DNA of 64,000 bases, from contig NZ_LT607755.1 in NCBI RefSeq assembly GCF_900090275.1, forward strand, positions 7,006,001 to 7,070,000. Reading direction: 5' to 3'. Source of the DNA: Micromonospora zamorensis. Lineage in GTDB: Bacteria; Actinomycetota; Actinomycetes; Mycobacteriales; Micromonosporaceae. Under the pieces are notes generated by a model. It saw nothing but the letters and a program-made list of their open reading frames with translations. It was not told where the DNA came from and did not search any database. Each line of letters begins with the position of its first letter. Within the stretch, counting starts at the first letter, position 1. Below, in pieces: positions 26,020 through 35,341 of the stretch. A program made the position numbers and the translations under genes.

Positions 26020-26985
26020 TTAGTGGGGTGCGACCGGCTTCACCAGCTTCGCGGCGAGGCGCTCCGGCTTTGGCCAGCGCACCTGCGTCGCGGCGCCGAC
26101 CTTCTCGAACAGCCAGATCACCCGGGCGGAGATGTCCACCTGGCCCCGCAGGACACCGTGCCGGGCGCTGGTCGGGTCGGCGTGGTGCAGGTTGTGCCAG
26201 CTCTCGCCGAACGACAGGATCGCCAGCGGCCAGAAGTTGGATGCGCGGTCGCCCTGGCGCATCGCGAACGGGCGCTCGCCGTAGACGTGGCAGACCGAGT
26301 TGATCGCCCACGTGACGTGGTGCAGCAGACCGATCCGGACCAGCCCGGCCCAGAAGAACGCGGTCAGCGCGCCCTGCCACGACCAGGTCACCAGGCCGCC
26401 GATCAGCGCGGGGCCGAGCAGCGAGACGGCCACCAGCGCAGGGAAGAGCTTGTCGACCCGGCTGATGTCGCGGTCGGCGATGAGGTCCGGAGCGAAGCGT
26501 GCACGGTTGGACAGCTCCCGGCGGAACAGCCAGCCCACGTGTGCGTGGAACAGGCCTCGGGTCAGCGCCCAGAAGCTGGTGCCGAAGCGCCACGGCGAGT
26601 GCGGGTCGCCCTCCATGTCGGAGAACGCGTGGTGTCGGCGGTGGTCGGCGACCCACTGGATGATCTCGCCCTGCACCGCCAGGGAACCGGCGACCGCCAG
26701 CGACACCCGCAGCCACCGCTTGGCCTTGAACGAGCCGTGGGTGAAGTAGCGGTGGAAGCCGACGGTGATGCCGAGCCCGGAGACGACATACCAGACCAGG
26801 CCGATGACCACGTCGGTCCAGCCCAGCCAACCGCCCCAGGCCACCGGCACGGCGACCAGCAGGGCGACGAAGGGGATCACCACGAAAGCCCAGAGGGCGG
26901 CCAGGATGCCGGTGGACTGGCTGCCGTCGGTGAGTGGCTTGGGGCCGGATCCGGCGGTGTTGGGATCGAGCAGAGCAGTGGACAT
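26020..26985 (-). CDS. acyl-CoA (delta-9 type) fatty acid desaturase
   Basis: 321 residues from the ATG at 26985, with GCGAGGT before it. The membrane di-iron enzyme inserts a cis double bond into acyl-CoA. The three histidine boxes are intact: GFHRYFTH, DHRRHHAFSD and ESWHNLHHADP. Membrane spans flank them (GILAALWAFVVIPFVALLVA near the start). It needs an electron donor encoded elsewhere. The upstream region carries a 13-bp palindrome and the gene downstream is a TetR regulator, suggesting lipid-responsive control. Confidence 0.92.
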   Translation of the reverse strand: MSTALLDPNTAGSGPKPLTDGSQSTGILAALWAFVVIPFVALLVAVPVAWGGWLGWTDVVIGLVWYVVSGLGITVGFHRYFTHGSFKAKRWLRVSLAVAGSLAVQGEIIQWVADHRRHHAFSDMEGDPHSPWRFGTSFWALTRGLFHAHVGWLFRRELSNRARFAPDLIADRDISRVDKLFPALVAVSLLGPALIGGLVTWSWQGALTAFFWAGLVRIGLLHHVTWAINSVCHVYGERPFAMRQGDRASNFWPLAILSFGESWHNLHHADPTSARHGVLRGQVDISARVIWLFEKVGAATQVRWPKPERLAAKLVKPVAPH

Positions 26986-27033
26986 GGGACCTCGCAGGGG
27001 GATGGTTACGATCACAAAGCTACGCCTACGTCA

Positions 27034-27046
27034 CCGTAACTTACGG
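27034..27046. promoter_or_regulatory. candidate operator upstream of the desaturase
   Basis: The palindrome CCGTAA-C-TTACGG lies 49 bp before the desaturase start. Related words (GTTACGATC at 27005, TACGTCACCGTAAC at 27027) flank it. The symmetry fits a TetR-type dimer. The partner regulator is inferred from neighbourhood only. Confidence 0.45.
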
Positions 27047-27357
27047 CACCGTAGATCGCACGAGGAAGTTCGAAAGCTCCTCACATGGCCGTCGAAAGCC
27101 GCAGGTCAGGTGCCGTCGGCGCAAGTGGGGGCAGCGTCGTCCACTGACGCGACTCGACGTGCGCTGTCCCGGCACCCGCGAATCCCCGACATCCTGGGAA
27201 CCGGGTTGATCAGCGGGCCCCCGTCGCAGGCTCTCGCCCCGCGCTCCCGCGTCGCTCCCGCTCTGCGGCGGGATGAGCGATGGCGTCCGACGGCAGGGAC
27301 GCTAAGGTGTAGCGGCGGGATGTTCATCCCCCTGATGCGACCTGCTCGCGTCGCTGA
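27047..27357. other. 311-bp intergenic stretch before tRNA-Gln
   Basis: No gene or strong structure was recognised. It should contain the tRNA-Gln promoter, but no clear -35/-10 pair stands out. Confidence 0.4.
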
Positions 27358-27429
27358 TCGGCCGTGGTGTAATTGGCAACACCCGGGTCTTTGGTACCCG
27401 TATTTCAGGTTCGAACCCTGGCGGCCGAG
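27358..27429 (+). tRNA. tRNA-Gln (anticodon TTG)
   Basis: The acceptor TCGGCCG pairs perfectly with CGGCCGA. The D arm contains AATTGGCAA. The anticodon stem CGGGT/ACCCG encloses CTTTGGT, giving anticodon TTG. The T arm is TCAGG-TTCGAAC-CCTGG. CCA is not encoded. glmU follows 110 bp downstream. Confidence 0.92.
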
Positions 27430-27539
27430 CTGCCCATCTACGTCCTGTTCAAGGGCCGGTGGGGGTAAGAGGAAGACAGGCCGGGCCTCGCGGTTAGCAT
27501 GACCGCGAGAGTGTCCGCCGTCCCGACGGGAGCCACGTC

Positions 27540-29006
27540 GTGCCCCAGCCCCACCTTCGTACCGTCGTCGTTCTCGCCGCCGGTGAGGGCAAGCGGATGA
27601 AGTCGACACTGCCCAAGGTGCTGCACCCGCTGCTCGGTCGGACGCTGCTCGGTCACGTGCTGAGCGCCGCCGCGCCGCTGGCCGCGGACCGCACCGTCGT
27701 CGTGGTGGGGCACGGCGCCGACCAGGTCCGGGCCCACCTGGGCGAGGTCGCCCCGGACGCCACGCCGGTGCTCCAGGCCGAGCAACTCGGCACCGGGCAC
27801 GCCGTGCGGATCGCCCTGGACGCCGTCCCGGACGGCGCCGGCACCGTCGTGGTGATCAACGGGGACGTGCCACTGCTGCGACCCGAGACGGTGGGCGCGC
27901 TGGTGACCGCGCACGAGCAGGCCGCCGCGGCAGCCACAGTGCTGGCCGCCGAGGTGCCCGACCCGACCGGGCTCGGTCGGATCGTCCGGGACGCCGACGG
28001 CCGCCTGGAGCAGATCGTCGAGGAGCGCGACGCCGACGCGACGCAGCGTGCGATCCGGGAGATCAACGCCGGCATCTACGCGTTCGACGCAGTACGGCTG
28101 CGCGACGCGCTGAGCAAACTCTCCACCGACAATGACCAGGGCGAGGAATACCTAACCGACGTCTTCGGCCTGCTCCGCTCGGTCGGTGAGCCCGTCGCGG
28201 TGCACGTGGCCGACGACCACGTCGAGACGTTGGGCTGCAACGACCGGGTGGAGCTGGCGACGCTGCGCCGGCTGCTGCGCGACCGGGTCAACGAGGCGTG
28301 GATGCGTACCGGGGTGAGCCTGCTCGACCCGGCGACCACCTGGATCGACGTGACGGTGGCTCTGGACCGCGACGCGGTGGTCGACCAGAACACCCAGCTG
28401 CGCGGCGGCACCGTGGTCGGCGAGGGCGCATTGATCGGGCCGGACGTCACGCTGGTCGACACGATCGTGGGCCCCGACGCGTCGGTGGTCCGCAGCCACG
28501 CCGTCGGCGCCGAGATCGGCGCGGGCGCGAGCGTCGGGCCGTACGCGTACCTGCGGCCGGCGGCCCGGCTGGCCGAGAAGGCGAAGGTCGGCACGTTCGT
28601 CGAGGTGAAGAACTCGCAGATCGGCGCCGGCTCGAAGGTGCCGCACCTGACCTACGTGGGCGACGCGACGATCGGCGAGCAGACCAACATCGGCGCCGCG
28701 TCGGTCTTCGTGAACTACGACGGCGTCAACAAGTACCGGACCGTGATCGGCAGCCACGCGCGCACCGGTGCGGACAACATGTTCGTGGCGCCGGTCGAGG
28801 TCGGTGACGGGGCGTACACCGCCGCCGGCTCGGTGATCGTCGACGACGTCCCGGCGGGCGCGATGGGTGTGGCGCGCGCACGTCAGCGCAACATCGAGGG
28901 CTGGGTCGTGAAGCGCCGCGCCGGCACGGCTGCGGCCGAGGCGGCGCAGCGCGCCCAGGACGCGAAGGGTCCGCAGCCGAACGGCGACGGGAAGGGTGCG
29001 TCGTGA
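27540..29006 (+). CDS. glmU: bifunctional GlcNAc-1-P uridyltransferase / GlcN-1-P acetyltransferase
   Basis: 488 residues. GlmU makes UDP-GlcNAc for peptidoglycan in two steps. The N-terminal nucleotidyltransferase has [20 protein letters not shown] and QLGTGHAV, with NGDVPLL binding metal. The C-terminal left-handed beta helix has isoleucine-rich hexapeptides and the acetyltransferase residues in [16 protein letters not shown] and [12 protein letters not shown]. The GTG start at 27540 has GGGAG about nine bases upstream. It heads glmU-prs, the same order as in M. tuberculosis. Confidence 0.97.
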   Translation: MPQPHLRTVVVLAAGEGKRMKSTLPKVLHPLLGRTLLGHVLSAAAPLAADRTVVVVGHGADQVRAHLGEVAPDATPVLQAEQLGTGHAVRIALDAVPDGAGTVVVINGDVPLLRPETVGALVTAHEQAAAAATVLAAEVPDPTGLGRIVRDADGRLEQIVEERDADATQRAIREINAGIYAFDAVRLRDALSKLSTDNDQGEEYLTDVFGLLRSVGEPVAVHVADDHVETLGCNDRVELATLRRLLRDRVNEAWMRTGVSLLDPATTWIDVTVALDRDAVVDQNTQLRGGTVVGEGALIGPDVTLVDTIVGPDASVVRSHAVGAEIGAGASVGPYAYLRPAARLAEKAKVGTFVEVKNSQIGAGSKVPHLTYVGDATIGEQTNIGAASVFVNYDGVNKYRTVIGSHARTGADNMFVAPVEVGDGAYTAAGSVIVDDVPAGAMGVARARQRNIEGWVVKRRAGTAAAEAAQRAQDAKGPQPNGDGKGAS

Positions 29007-29098
29007 CACCCGGCACCGCAAGCGACAGTGAGGCAATCCACGGGGTGACCGAGACGGTGGGCGGCGCATCCGGCACGGGAGATACTGCAACCGAATAG
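29003..29098 (+). CDS. 31-residue ORF overlapping the glmU stop
   Basis: GTGA joins the glmU TGA to a GTG at 29003. The frame encodes [20 protein letters not shown] and 11 more residues (Gly/Thr/Ser/Glu-rich) to the TAG at 29096, just before a hairpin. Coupling is possible, but the sequence is low complexity with no recognisable feature. It may not be a gene. Confidence 0.25.
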   Translation: MTPGTASDSEAIHGVTETVGGASGTGDTATE

Positions 29099-29100
29099 TC

Positions 29101-29125
29101 CCCGACCCACCACCACCGGGTCGGG
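29101..29125 (+). terminator. hairpin between glmU and prs
   Basis: CCCGACCC / GGGTCGGG form an 8-bp stem with a 9-base loop, 31 bp before the prs start. It could end part of the glmU transcript. Confidence 0.5.
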
Positions 29126-29156
29126 TACCGCCGACAAAACGGGAGCAGACGGGCCC

Positions 29157-30137
29157 ATGGGCAGCATCGTCGCCGAAAACCGCAAAAGCCTGATGCTCTT
29201 TTCCGGACGTGGCTTTCCGGAGTTGGCCAAGGAGATCGGCGAGGTGCTCGGCGTCGCGCCGACCCCGGCCGACGCGTACGAGTTCGCCAACGGCGAGATC
29301 TTCGTACGGTTCAAGGACTCGGTGCGTGGTTCGGACGCCTTCGTGGTGCAGTCCGTCACGCACGGGGTGAACACCTGGGTCATGGAAACCCTGATCATGG
29401 TGGACGCGCTGAAGCGGGGGTCGGCCAAGCGGATCACCGTGGTGCTGCCGTTCTACCCGTACGCGCGGCAGGACAAGAAGCACCGGGGTCGGGAGCCGAT
29501 CTCGGCCCGGCTGGTGGCGGACCTGCTGAAGACCGCGGGCGCGAACCGCATCCTCACCGTCGACCTGCACACCGCGCAGATCCAGGGCTTCTTCGACGGC
29601 CCGGTGGACCACCTCTTCGCCATGGACATCCTGGCCGAGTACGTGGAGCACAAGTACGCCGGCCGGCCGATGACCGTGGTGGCCCCGGACTCGGGCCGGG
29701 TGCGGGTGGCCGAGCGCTGGACCGACCGGTTGGGCGGTTGCCCGCTGGCGTTCATCCACAAGACCCGTGACCCGATGAAGCCGAACCAGGTCGTGGCGAA
29801 CCGGGTGGTCGGCGAGGTCGAGGGCCGAGTCTGCCTGATCGTCGACGACATGATCGACACCGGTGGCACGATCGCCAAGGCCGCCGACATCCTGAAGGAG
29901 TCGGGGGCGGCGGAGATCGTGGTCGCGTCCACCCACGCGCTGCTGTCCGACCCGGCCACGGAGCGGCTGAAGAACAGCTCGATCAGCGAGATCGTGGTGA
30001 CCAACACCCTGCCGCTTCCTCCGGAGAAGCAGTTGGACAAGCTGACCGTGCTGTCGATCGCGCCCCTGCTGGCGCGGGCGATCCGGGAGGTCTTCGACGA
30101 CGGCTCGGTGACGACCCTCTTCGGCGGCCTGAGCTGA
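29157..30137 (+). CDS. prs: ribose-phosphate pyrophosphokinase
   Basis: 326 residues. It makes PRPP from ribose 5-phosphate and ATP, feeding nucleotide, histidine and tryptophan synthesis. Family motifs are KSLMLFSGRGFPELAKEIGE, FYPYARQDKKHRGREPISAR (ATP loop), TVDLHTAQIQGFF, and the PRPP loop in CLIVDDMIDTGGTIAKAA. Length is normal. GGGAGCAG lies upstream of the ATG. Confidence 0.97.
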   Translation: MGSIVAENRKSLMLFSGRGFPELAKEIGEVLGVAPTPADAYEFANGEIFVRFKDSVRGSDAFVVQSVTHGVNTWVMETLIMVDALKRGSAKRITVVLPFYPYARQDKKHRGREPISARLVADLLKTAGANRILTVDLHTAQIQGFFDGPVDHLFAMDILAEYVEHKYAGRPMTVVAPDSGRVRVAERWTDRLGGCPLAFIHKTRDPMKPNQVVANRVVGEVEGRVCLIVDDMIDTGGTIAKAADILKESGAAEIVVASTHALLSDPATERLKNSSISEIVVTNTLPLPPEKQLDKLTVLSIAPLLARAIREVFDDGSVTTLFGGLS

Positions 30138-30481
30138 GCATCGCGCGTCGGTGAGCCCCGTTTCCGCCACTCGCCGCGCCGGTGGGGGCGGGGCTGTCAA
30201 ACTGGTGGAAACGGGGCCGGCGCGCTGGTGGGAGCACCACCGGCGCGCCGGTCTGGAGCCGTGAACGGGGACTGCCGGAAACCCTGGAAACAGCTCGGGT
30301 AGACTGGTGCGGTTGCCACGGCGAGGGTGCCCGGCGGGCCGCTGAAAAGCGCCGCACGGAGGCACCGTCATCGACGCGGTGCTCCGGGCAGTCGTTCATG
30401 ACGCATGAGCCCCAGCGAGCCCCTCGCCCCAGCACCGCAAGACGACAAGCCGCCGCAGCGAAAAGCATCAGGAGTTTCCCC
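30138..30481 (+). other. 344-bp gap with terminator hairpin and rplY leader
   Basis: 30155-30217 forms a long stem (CCCCGTTTCCGCCA / TGGTGGAAACGGGG, one mismatch, 33-base loop), a likely prs terminator. TAGACT at 30300-30305 is a good -10 for rplY and would give a 5' leader of about 170 bases. No coding frame with support lies in the leader. The leader may fold, but no known ribosomal-protein leader was recognised. Confidence 0.5.
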
Positions 30482-31174
30482 GTGTCCGAGGTAAAGATCA
30501 GCGCCGAGCCCCGCACCGAGTTCGGCAAGGGTGGTGCCCGCCGTACCCGCCGGGCCGGCAAGGTGCCCGCCGTGCTGTACGGCCACGGCGAGAAGCCCAA
30601 GCACATCGCGCTGCCGTCCCGGGAGTTCGCCGCCGCGATCCGCAAGGGCGGTGCCAACCAGCTCTTCGCGATCGACATCACCGACGGCACCCAGGTGCTC
30701 GCGCTGCCGAAGGCGATCCAGCGGGACCCGATCCGTGACACCTTCGAGCACGTCGACCTGATCCTGGTTCGCCGGGGCGAGCAGGTCACCGTCGACGTTC
30801 CGGTCCAGCTGACCGGCGAGGCCGCACGGGACACCCTGATCGTGCACGACCACGACACCCTCTCGGTGACCGCCGACGCCACCAAGGTTCCGGATCACCT
30901 CGAGGCGTCGATCGACGGCCTGGAGGCGGGCACCCTGGTGACCGCCGGTGACGTCAAGCTGCCGACCGGCGTCGAGCTGGCCGTCGACTCGGACCTGACC
31001 GTCGCGTCGATCACCGCCGCCCCCACCGCCGAGCAGCTCGAGGCGACGCTGCCCGAGGTCGAGGTTGCCACCGACGAGGCCGAGGCCGAGGTCGGCGAGA
31101 CCACCGAGGGCTCCGAGGGCGCGGACACCGCTGCCGAGGGCTCCGAGACCACCGAGGCGCGCACCGAGGCCTGA
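30482..31174 (+). CDS. rplY: 50S ribosomal protein L25/general stress protein Ctc
   Basis: 230 residues from a GTG at 30482 with AGGAG at good spacing. The N-terminal L25 domain, which binds 5S rRNA, has [20 protein letters not shown] and [19 protein letters not shown]. The TL5/Ctc beta domain follows ([20 protein letters not shown]). The tail of about 45 residues is very acidic ([19 protein letters not shown]) and probably flexible, as in other actinobacterial Ctc proteins. It lies between prs and pth, the conserved order. Confidence 0.95.
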   Translation: MSEVKISAEPRTEFGKGGARRTRRAGKVPAVLYGHGEKPKHIALPSREFAAAIRKGGANQLFAIDITDGTQVLALPKAIQRDPIRDTFEHVDLILVRRGEQVTVDVPVQLTGEAARDTLIVHDHDTLSVTADATKVPDHLEASIDGLEAGTLVTAGDVKLPTGVELAVDSDLTVASITAAPTAEQLEATLPEVEVATDEAEAEVGETTEGSEGADTAAEGSETTEARTEA

Positions 31175-31192
31175 TCGGTTCGTACTGTGCGG

Positions 31193-31222
31193 CAGGCGTC
31201 CCCGGATGTTCGGGGGCGCCTG
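31193..31222 (+). terminator. hairpin terminator after rplY
   Basis: CAGGCGTCCCC / GGGGGCGCCTG pair over 11 bp (one wobble) with an 8-base loop, 18 bp after the rplY stop and before pth. Confidence 0.75.
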
Positions 31223-31269
31223 TCGGCGTATCGGGAGTCGGTGGGATGGACGTCGGGAGGGACAGGGTC

Positions 31270-31860
31270 GTGACGGACGAGGCGTGGCCGTGGTTGGTGG
31301 TCGGCCTGGGCAACCCCGGTCGGGAGTACGCCGGGAACCGGCACAACGTCGGGTTCATGGTGGCTGACCTGCTGGCCGGGCGGGTCGGCGCGCGGTTCGG
31401 GCGGCACAAGCGGGCGGTGGCCGAGGTGGCCGAGGCGCGGCTGGGGTTCGGTGGACCGAAGCTGGTGCTGGTCAAGCCACTGACATACATGAACCTGTCG
31501 GGTGGGCCGGTGGCGGCTCTGGCCCAGTTCTACAAGGTGCCGACGACGCAGGTGATCGCGGTGCACGACGAGCTGGACATCGAGTTCGGTCAGGTGCGGA
31601 TCAAGTTCGGCGGCGGTGAGGGCGGGCACAACGGCCTGCGTTCGATGTCGAAGTCGTTGGGCACGAAGGACTACGTCCGGGTGCGGTTCGGCGTCGGTCG
31701 ACCGCCGGGGCGGCAGGATCCGGCGGATTACGTACTGTCGGATTTTGGCGCGGCAGAGCGCAAGGAAGTGGATTTCCTGGTGGACCGGGCCGCCGACGTG
31801 GTGGAGTCGGTGATCGTCAAGGGCGTGGAGCCGACGCAGAACCTCTACCACGGCAGTTAG
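31270..31860 (+). CDS. pth: peptidyl-tRNA hydrolase
   Basis: 196 residues from a GTG at 31270 with GGGAGGGA upstream; the in-frame ATG at 31246 lacks such a site. Pth frees tRNA from stalled peptidyl-tRNA. Motifs: [20 protein letters not shown] with the catalytic histidine in [30 protein letters not shown] with the catalytic aspartate, and [12 protein letters not shown]. Length is normal. Confidence 0.96.
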   Translation: MTDEAWPWLVVGLGNPGREYAGNRHNVGFMVADLLAGRVGARFGRHKRAVAEVAEARLGFGGPKLVLVKPLTYMNLSGGPVAALAQFYKVPTTQVIAVHDELDIEFGQVRIKFGGGEGGHNGLRSMSKSLGTKDYVRVRFGVGRPPGRQDPADYVLSDFGAAERKEVDFLVDRAADVVESVIVKGVEPTQNLYHGS

Positions 31861-32015
31861 AGACTTCCCGACGGTCTCTGGCCGGGCGGGGCGTACCGGA
31901 TCGGAAACGGCGGGCCGGTAGTCTGCGCCTTTCGGCGTGCCGCGACCGGCGACGCGGGTCGCGGCGAATCGGTCCGTGCGGGCACGGGTCGCGGCGAGGC
32001 GACGGGAGCGGACAG

Positions 32016-32846
32016 ATGACGAGTCCTCCGATGATCGATGGCGCGTTCGCCCGATGGTTGGCGTCCCGGGCCGGGCAGGCGTTGCTCGACCTGCGGACGG
32101 AGATGGGTTTCGCCGACGCCGGTGCGCTGAAGTCGGCCGGGGACAAGGTGTCGCACGACCTGATCCGCACGGAGTTGGCGAAGTGGCGGCCGGGTGACGC
32201 GGTGCTCTCCGAGGAGGACGAGGGCTCGCGGTTGGCCTGGGCGGCGGAGGTGAACACCGGAGCGGTGTCGCGGTTGACCGCGGACCGGGTGTGGATCATC
32301 GACCCGTTGGACGGCACCCGGGAGTTCTCCGAGGAGGGCCGCTCGGACTGGGCGGTGCACGTGGCGCTCTGGGCGCGTCGCGCGCCGAGCCCGCACGGGC
32401 TGGTCGCCGGGGCCGTGGGGCTGCCGGCGCAGCACCGGGTGCTGGGCACTGACTACCCGCCGGCGTACCCGCCGATGACGGTGGAGGCCGCGACGGCCGG
32501 CGAGCGGAAGATCCGCCTCGCGGCGAGCCGGAGCCGGCCGCCGGTCTTCCTCACCGACCTGGCCGAGGACGTCGGGGCGCACCTGGTGCCGATGGGTTCG
32601 GCCGGAGCGAAGATCGCCGCCGTCGTCACCGGCGAGGTGGACGCGTACATCCACGCCGGTGGGCAGTACGAGTGGGACTCGGCTGCCCCGGTGGCTGTGG
32701 CGACGGCCACCGGACTGCACGCTTCCCGGATCGACGGATCTGCGCTGAGATACAACGAGGCGGATCCGCGCCTGCCGGACCTCCTGGTCTGCCGCAAGGA
32801 TCTCGCCACCCGGTTGCTTGCAGCGCTGCAGAAACATTCCGGGTAG
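32016..32846 (+). CDS. cysQ: 3'(2'),5'-bisphosphate nucleotidase (CysQ type)
   Basis: 276 residues of the inositol-monophosphatase superfamily. The metal site is complete: SEEDEG, then WIIDPLDGTREF, and later YEWDSAAPVAVA. CysQ hydrolyses PAP (or PAPS) produced in sulfur assimilation, which fits its place directly before cysD and cysN. A role as inositol phosphatase cannot be excluded from sequence alone. GGGAGCGGACAG precedes the ATG. Confidence 0.88.
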   Translation: MTSPPMIDGAFARWLASRAGQALLDLRTEMGFADAGALKSAGDKVSHDLIRTELAKWRPGDAVLSEEDEGSRLAWAAEVNTGAVSRLTADRVWIIDPLDGTREFSEEGRSDWAVHVALWARRAPSPHGLVAGAVGLPAQHRVLGTDYPPAYPPMTVEAATAGERKIRLAASRSRPPVFLTDLAEDVGAHLVPMGSAGAKIAAVVTGEVDAYIHAGGQYEWDSAAPVAVATATGLHASRIDGSALRYNEADPRLPDLLVCRKDLATRLLAALQKHSG

Positions 32847-32895
32847 CCTGAGCGCACTTTCTTGACATGCCCGACCGGAAAGGTCTGGAAATCGG

Positions 32896-32925
32896 ATGAG
32901 CGAGCGAATCGAGCCGGAGTCATGA
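32896..32925 (+). CDS. nine-codon upstream ORF overlapping cysD
   Basis: ATG at 32896 opens MSERIEPES and its TGA overlaps the cysD ATG (ATGA). It may couple cysD translation. It lacks cysteine codons, so it is not the poly-cysteine attenuator type reported in mycobacteria. The overlap might be chance. Confidence 0.25.
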   Translation: MSERIEPES

Positions 32926-33833
32926 CCACCCCCGCGGCGTACCGGGTCTCCCACCTGGACGCCCTGGAGGCGGAGAGCATCTTCGTGATGCGCGAGGTCG
33001 TGGCCGAGATGGAACGCCCGGTGCTGCTCTTCTCCGGCGGCAAGGACTCGATCGTCATGCTGCGCTTGGCGCAGAAGGCGTTCGCCCCGGCCAACATCCC
33101 CTTCCCCGTCATGCACGTCGACACCGGGCACAACTTCCCCGAGGTCCTCGAATACCGCGACCAGCGGGTCGCCGAGCTGGGGTTGCAGCTCGTAATTGCG
33201 AGCGTGCCGGAGGCCCTGGCGAGCGGCATGGTCCGCGAGTCCGGCGACGGCATGCGCAACCGGATCCAGACACCGGTGCTGCTCGACGCGGTGGAGAAGC
33301 ACCGCTTCGACGCCCTGTTCGGTGGCGCCCGCCGCGACGAGGAGAAGGCCCGGGCGAAGGAGCGGGTCTTCAGCTTCCGCGACGAGTTCGGCCAGTGGGA
33401 CCCGAAGAACCAGCGACCGGAGTTGTGGTCGCTGTACAACGGCCGCCACCACCCCGGCGAGTCGATTCGGATCTTCCCGCTGTCCAACTGGACCGAGCTG
33501 GACGTCTGGCACTACATCGCCCGGGAACGCATCCCACTGCCCTCGATCTACTACGCGCACGAGCGTGAGGTGATCGAGCGGGACGGCATGTTCTACGCGG
33601 TCAACGAGTTCTTCCGGCCCCGGGCGGGCGAGGAGCGGTTCAAGGCGCAGGTGCGCTATCGCACCGTGGGCGACGCCTCCTGCACCGCCGCGGTCCGATC
33701 CGACGCGGACACCGTGGAGAAGGTCATCGAGGAGGTGGCGGCCACCCGGATCACCGAGCGCGGCGCGACCCGTGGTGACGACCGGGTGAGCGAGGCCGCC
33801 ATGGAGGACCGCAAGCGGGAGGGCTACTTCTGA
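32922..33833 (+). CDS. cysD: sulfate adenylyltransferase small subunit
   Basis: 303 residues from the ATG at 32922 (GCCGGAG upstream). With CysN it makes adenosine phosphosulfate from sulfate and ATP. PP-loop LLFSGGKDSIVMLRLAQKA is intact, followed by VMHVDTGHNFPEVLEYRD. The C-terminus has TVGDASCTAAVRSDADTVEK and EDRKREGYF, typical of the subunit. TGATG overlap links it to cysN. Confidence 0.97.
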   Translation: MTTPAAYRVSHLDALEAESIFVMREVVAEMERPVLLFSGGKDSIVMLRLAQKAFAPANIPFPVMHVDTGHNFPEVLEYRDQRVAELGLQLVIASVPEALASGMVRESGDGMRNRIQTPVLLDAVEKHRFDALFGGARRDEEKARAKERVFSFRDEFGQWDPKNQRPELWSLYNGRHHPGESIRIFPLSNWTELDVWHYIARERIPLPSIYYAHEREVIERDGMFYAVNEFFRPRAGEERFKAQVRYRTVGDASCTAAVRSDADTVEKVIEEVAATRITERGATRGDDRVSEAAMEDRKREGYF

Positions 33834-35161
33834 TGAGCACCGAGATCGTGGCGTCCGCGAATGCGGAGACCCGGGCTGTTACCGGGCCCGTGCCGGAGGC
33901 CCGGGCTATGGACCTGCTGCGGTTCGCCACCGCCGGCAGCGTGGACGACGGGAAGTCGACCCTGATCGGCCGGCTCCTCTACGACACCAAGTCGCTCTTC
34001 ACCGACCAGCTGGCGGCGGTCGAGGCGGTCAGCGCGGCCCGTGGCGACGAATACACCAACCTGGCCCTGCTCACCGACGGTCTGCGCGCCGAGCGGGAGC
34101 AGGGCATCACGATCGACGTGGCATACCGGTACTTCGCCACCCCGCGCCGCAAGTTCATCATCGCCGACACCCCGGGGCACATCCAGTACACCCGCAACAT
34201 GGTCACCGGGGCGTCCACCGCCGACCTGGCGTTGATCCTGGTGGACGCGCGCAAGGGCCTGGTCGAGCAGTCCCGCCGGCACGCGTTCCTGTGCTCGCTG
34301 CTGCGGGTGCCGCACCTGGTCCTCTGTGTCAACAAGATGGACCTGGTGGACTGGTCGCAGGAGGTCTACGAGCGGATCGCCGACGAGTTCACCGCGTTCG
34401 CCGCGAAGCTCGACGCGCCGGACCTGACAGTGGTGCCGATCTCCGCGTTGCGCGGCGACAACATCGTCGCCCGCTCGGAGAACATGCCCTGGTACGAAGG
34501 CCCGTCGCTGCTGCACCACCTTGAGCGGGTGCACATCGCGAGCGACCGCAACCTGGTCGACGTCCGGTTCCCCGTGCAGTACGTGATCCGCCCGCAGTCG
34601 ACAACTGTCACCGACTACCGCGGTTACGCCGGTCAGGTCGCCTCCGGCGTGCTCAAGCCGGGTGACGAGGTGATGGTGCTGCCGTCCGGCTTCACCAGCC
34701 GGATCGCCGCGGTGGAGACCGCCGACGGGCCGGTCGCGGAGGCATTCCCGCCGATGTCGGTGACGGTACGACTGGCCGACGAGATCGACATCTCGCGGGG
34801 TGACCTGATCTGCCGCCCGAACAACGCGCCGGCGGTGGCCCAGGACATCGAGGCGATGGTCTGCTGGATGGACGAGACGGCACCGCTGCGGGTCGGCGCC
34901 CGGTACGCGATCAAGCACACCACCCGGTCGGCGCGGGCGATCGTGCGCGGGCTGCACTACCGGTTGGACATCAACTCGCTGCACCGTGACGAGTCGGCCG
35001 ACGAGCTGCGGCTCAACGAGATCGGTCGGGTGCGGCTGCGGACGACGGTGCCGCTGCTGGCCGACGAATACCGGCGTAACCGCACCACCGGGGGCTTCGT
35101 CATCATCGACGAGACGACCAACCGCACGGTGGGCGCCGCCATGATCGTCGAAGCCAGCTAA
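33833..35161 (+). CDS. cysN: sulfate adenylyltransferase large subunit, GTPase
   Basis: 442 residues. An EF-Tu-like GTPase that powers CysD. G motifs: ATAGSVDDGKSTLIGRLLYD, DTPGHIQYTRNMVTGAST, NKMDLVD and SALRG. Two beta-barrel domains complete it. Many actinobacteria fuse APS kinase (CysC) to the C-terminus; this one stops at normal CysN length, so there is no fused kinase. With no cysC or cysH in the window, PAPS synthesis must be encoded elsewhere, or reduction proceeds from APS. Confidence 0.96.
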   Translation: MSTEIVASANAETRAVTGPVPEARAMDLLRFATAGSVDDGKSTLIGRLLYDTKSLFTDQLAAVEAVSAARGDEYTNLALLTDGLRAEREQGITIDVAYRYFATPRRKFIIADTPGHIQYTRNMVTGASTADLALILVDARKGLVEQSRRHAFLCSLLRVPHLVLCVNKMDLVDWSQEVYERIADEFTAFAAKLDAPDLTVVPISALRGDNIVARSENMPWYEGPSLLHHLERVHIASDRNLVDVRFPVQYVIRPQSTTVTDYRGYAGQVASGVLKPGDEVMVLPSGFTSRIAAVETADGPVAEAFPPMSVTVRLADEIDISRGDLICRPNNAPAVAQDIEAMVCWMDETAPLRVGARYAIKHTTRSARAIVRGLHYRLDINSLHRDESADELRLNEIGRVRLRTTVPLLADEYRRNRTTGGFVIIDETTNRTVGAAMIVEAS

Positions 35162-35223
35162 CCGAACCCCGACCCGACCCGACCCGACCCCACTCCACCC
35201 CACCCCCTGTCCACCCCGTCCGG

Positions 35224-35279
35224 TGATCAAGAGGTTTGCGTCAGAATCCGGGCTCGGACTGACGCAAACCTCTTGATCA
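35224..35279. repeat. 21-bp palindromic element between cysN and galK
   Basis: A perfect 21-bp inverted repeat (arm ATCAAGAGGTTTGCGTCAG plus two bases) with a 14-base loop lies between convergent genes. It is flanked on the left by a C-rich tract (CCCGACCC units, CCCCACTCCACCCC) and on the right by a G-rich tract (GTGGGGTGGGGTGGG repeats to 35341). It is an excellent bidirectional terminator. The unusual AT-rich arm, ending in TGATCA, suggests a member of a dispersed palindromic repeat family. Confidence 0.8.
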
Positions 35280-35341
35280 ACCCCGGCGGGGTGGGTGGGA
35301 GTGGGGTGGGGTGGGGGTGGGGTGGGGTGGGGGTGGGGTGG

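Noticed and set aside
29003..29098. confident small gene after glmU
   Set aside because: Kept only as a low-confidence feature: the overlap may be chance and the peptide is low complexity.
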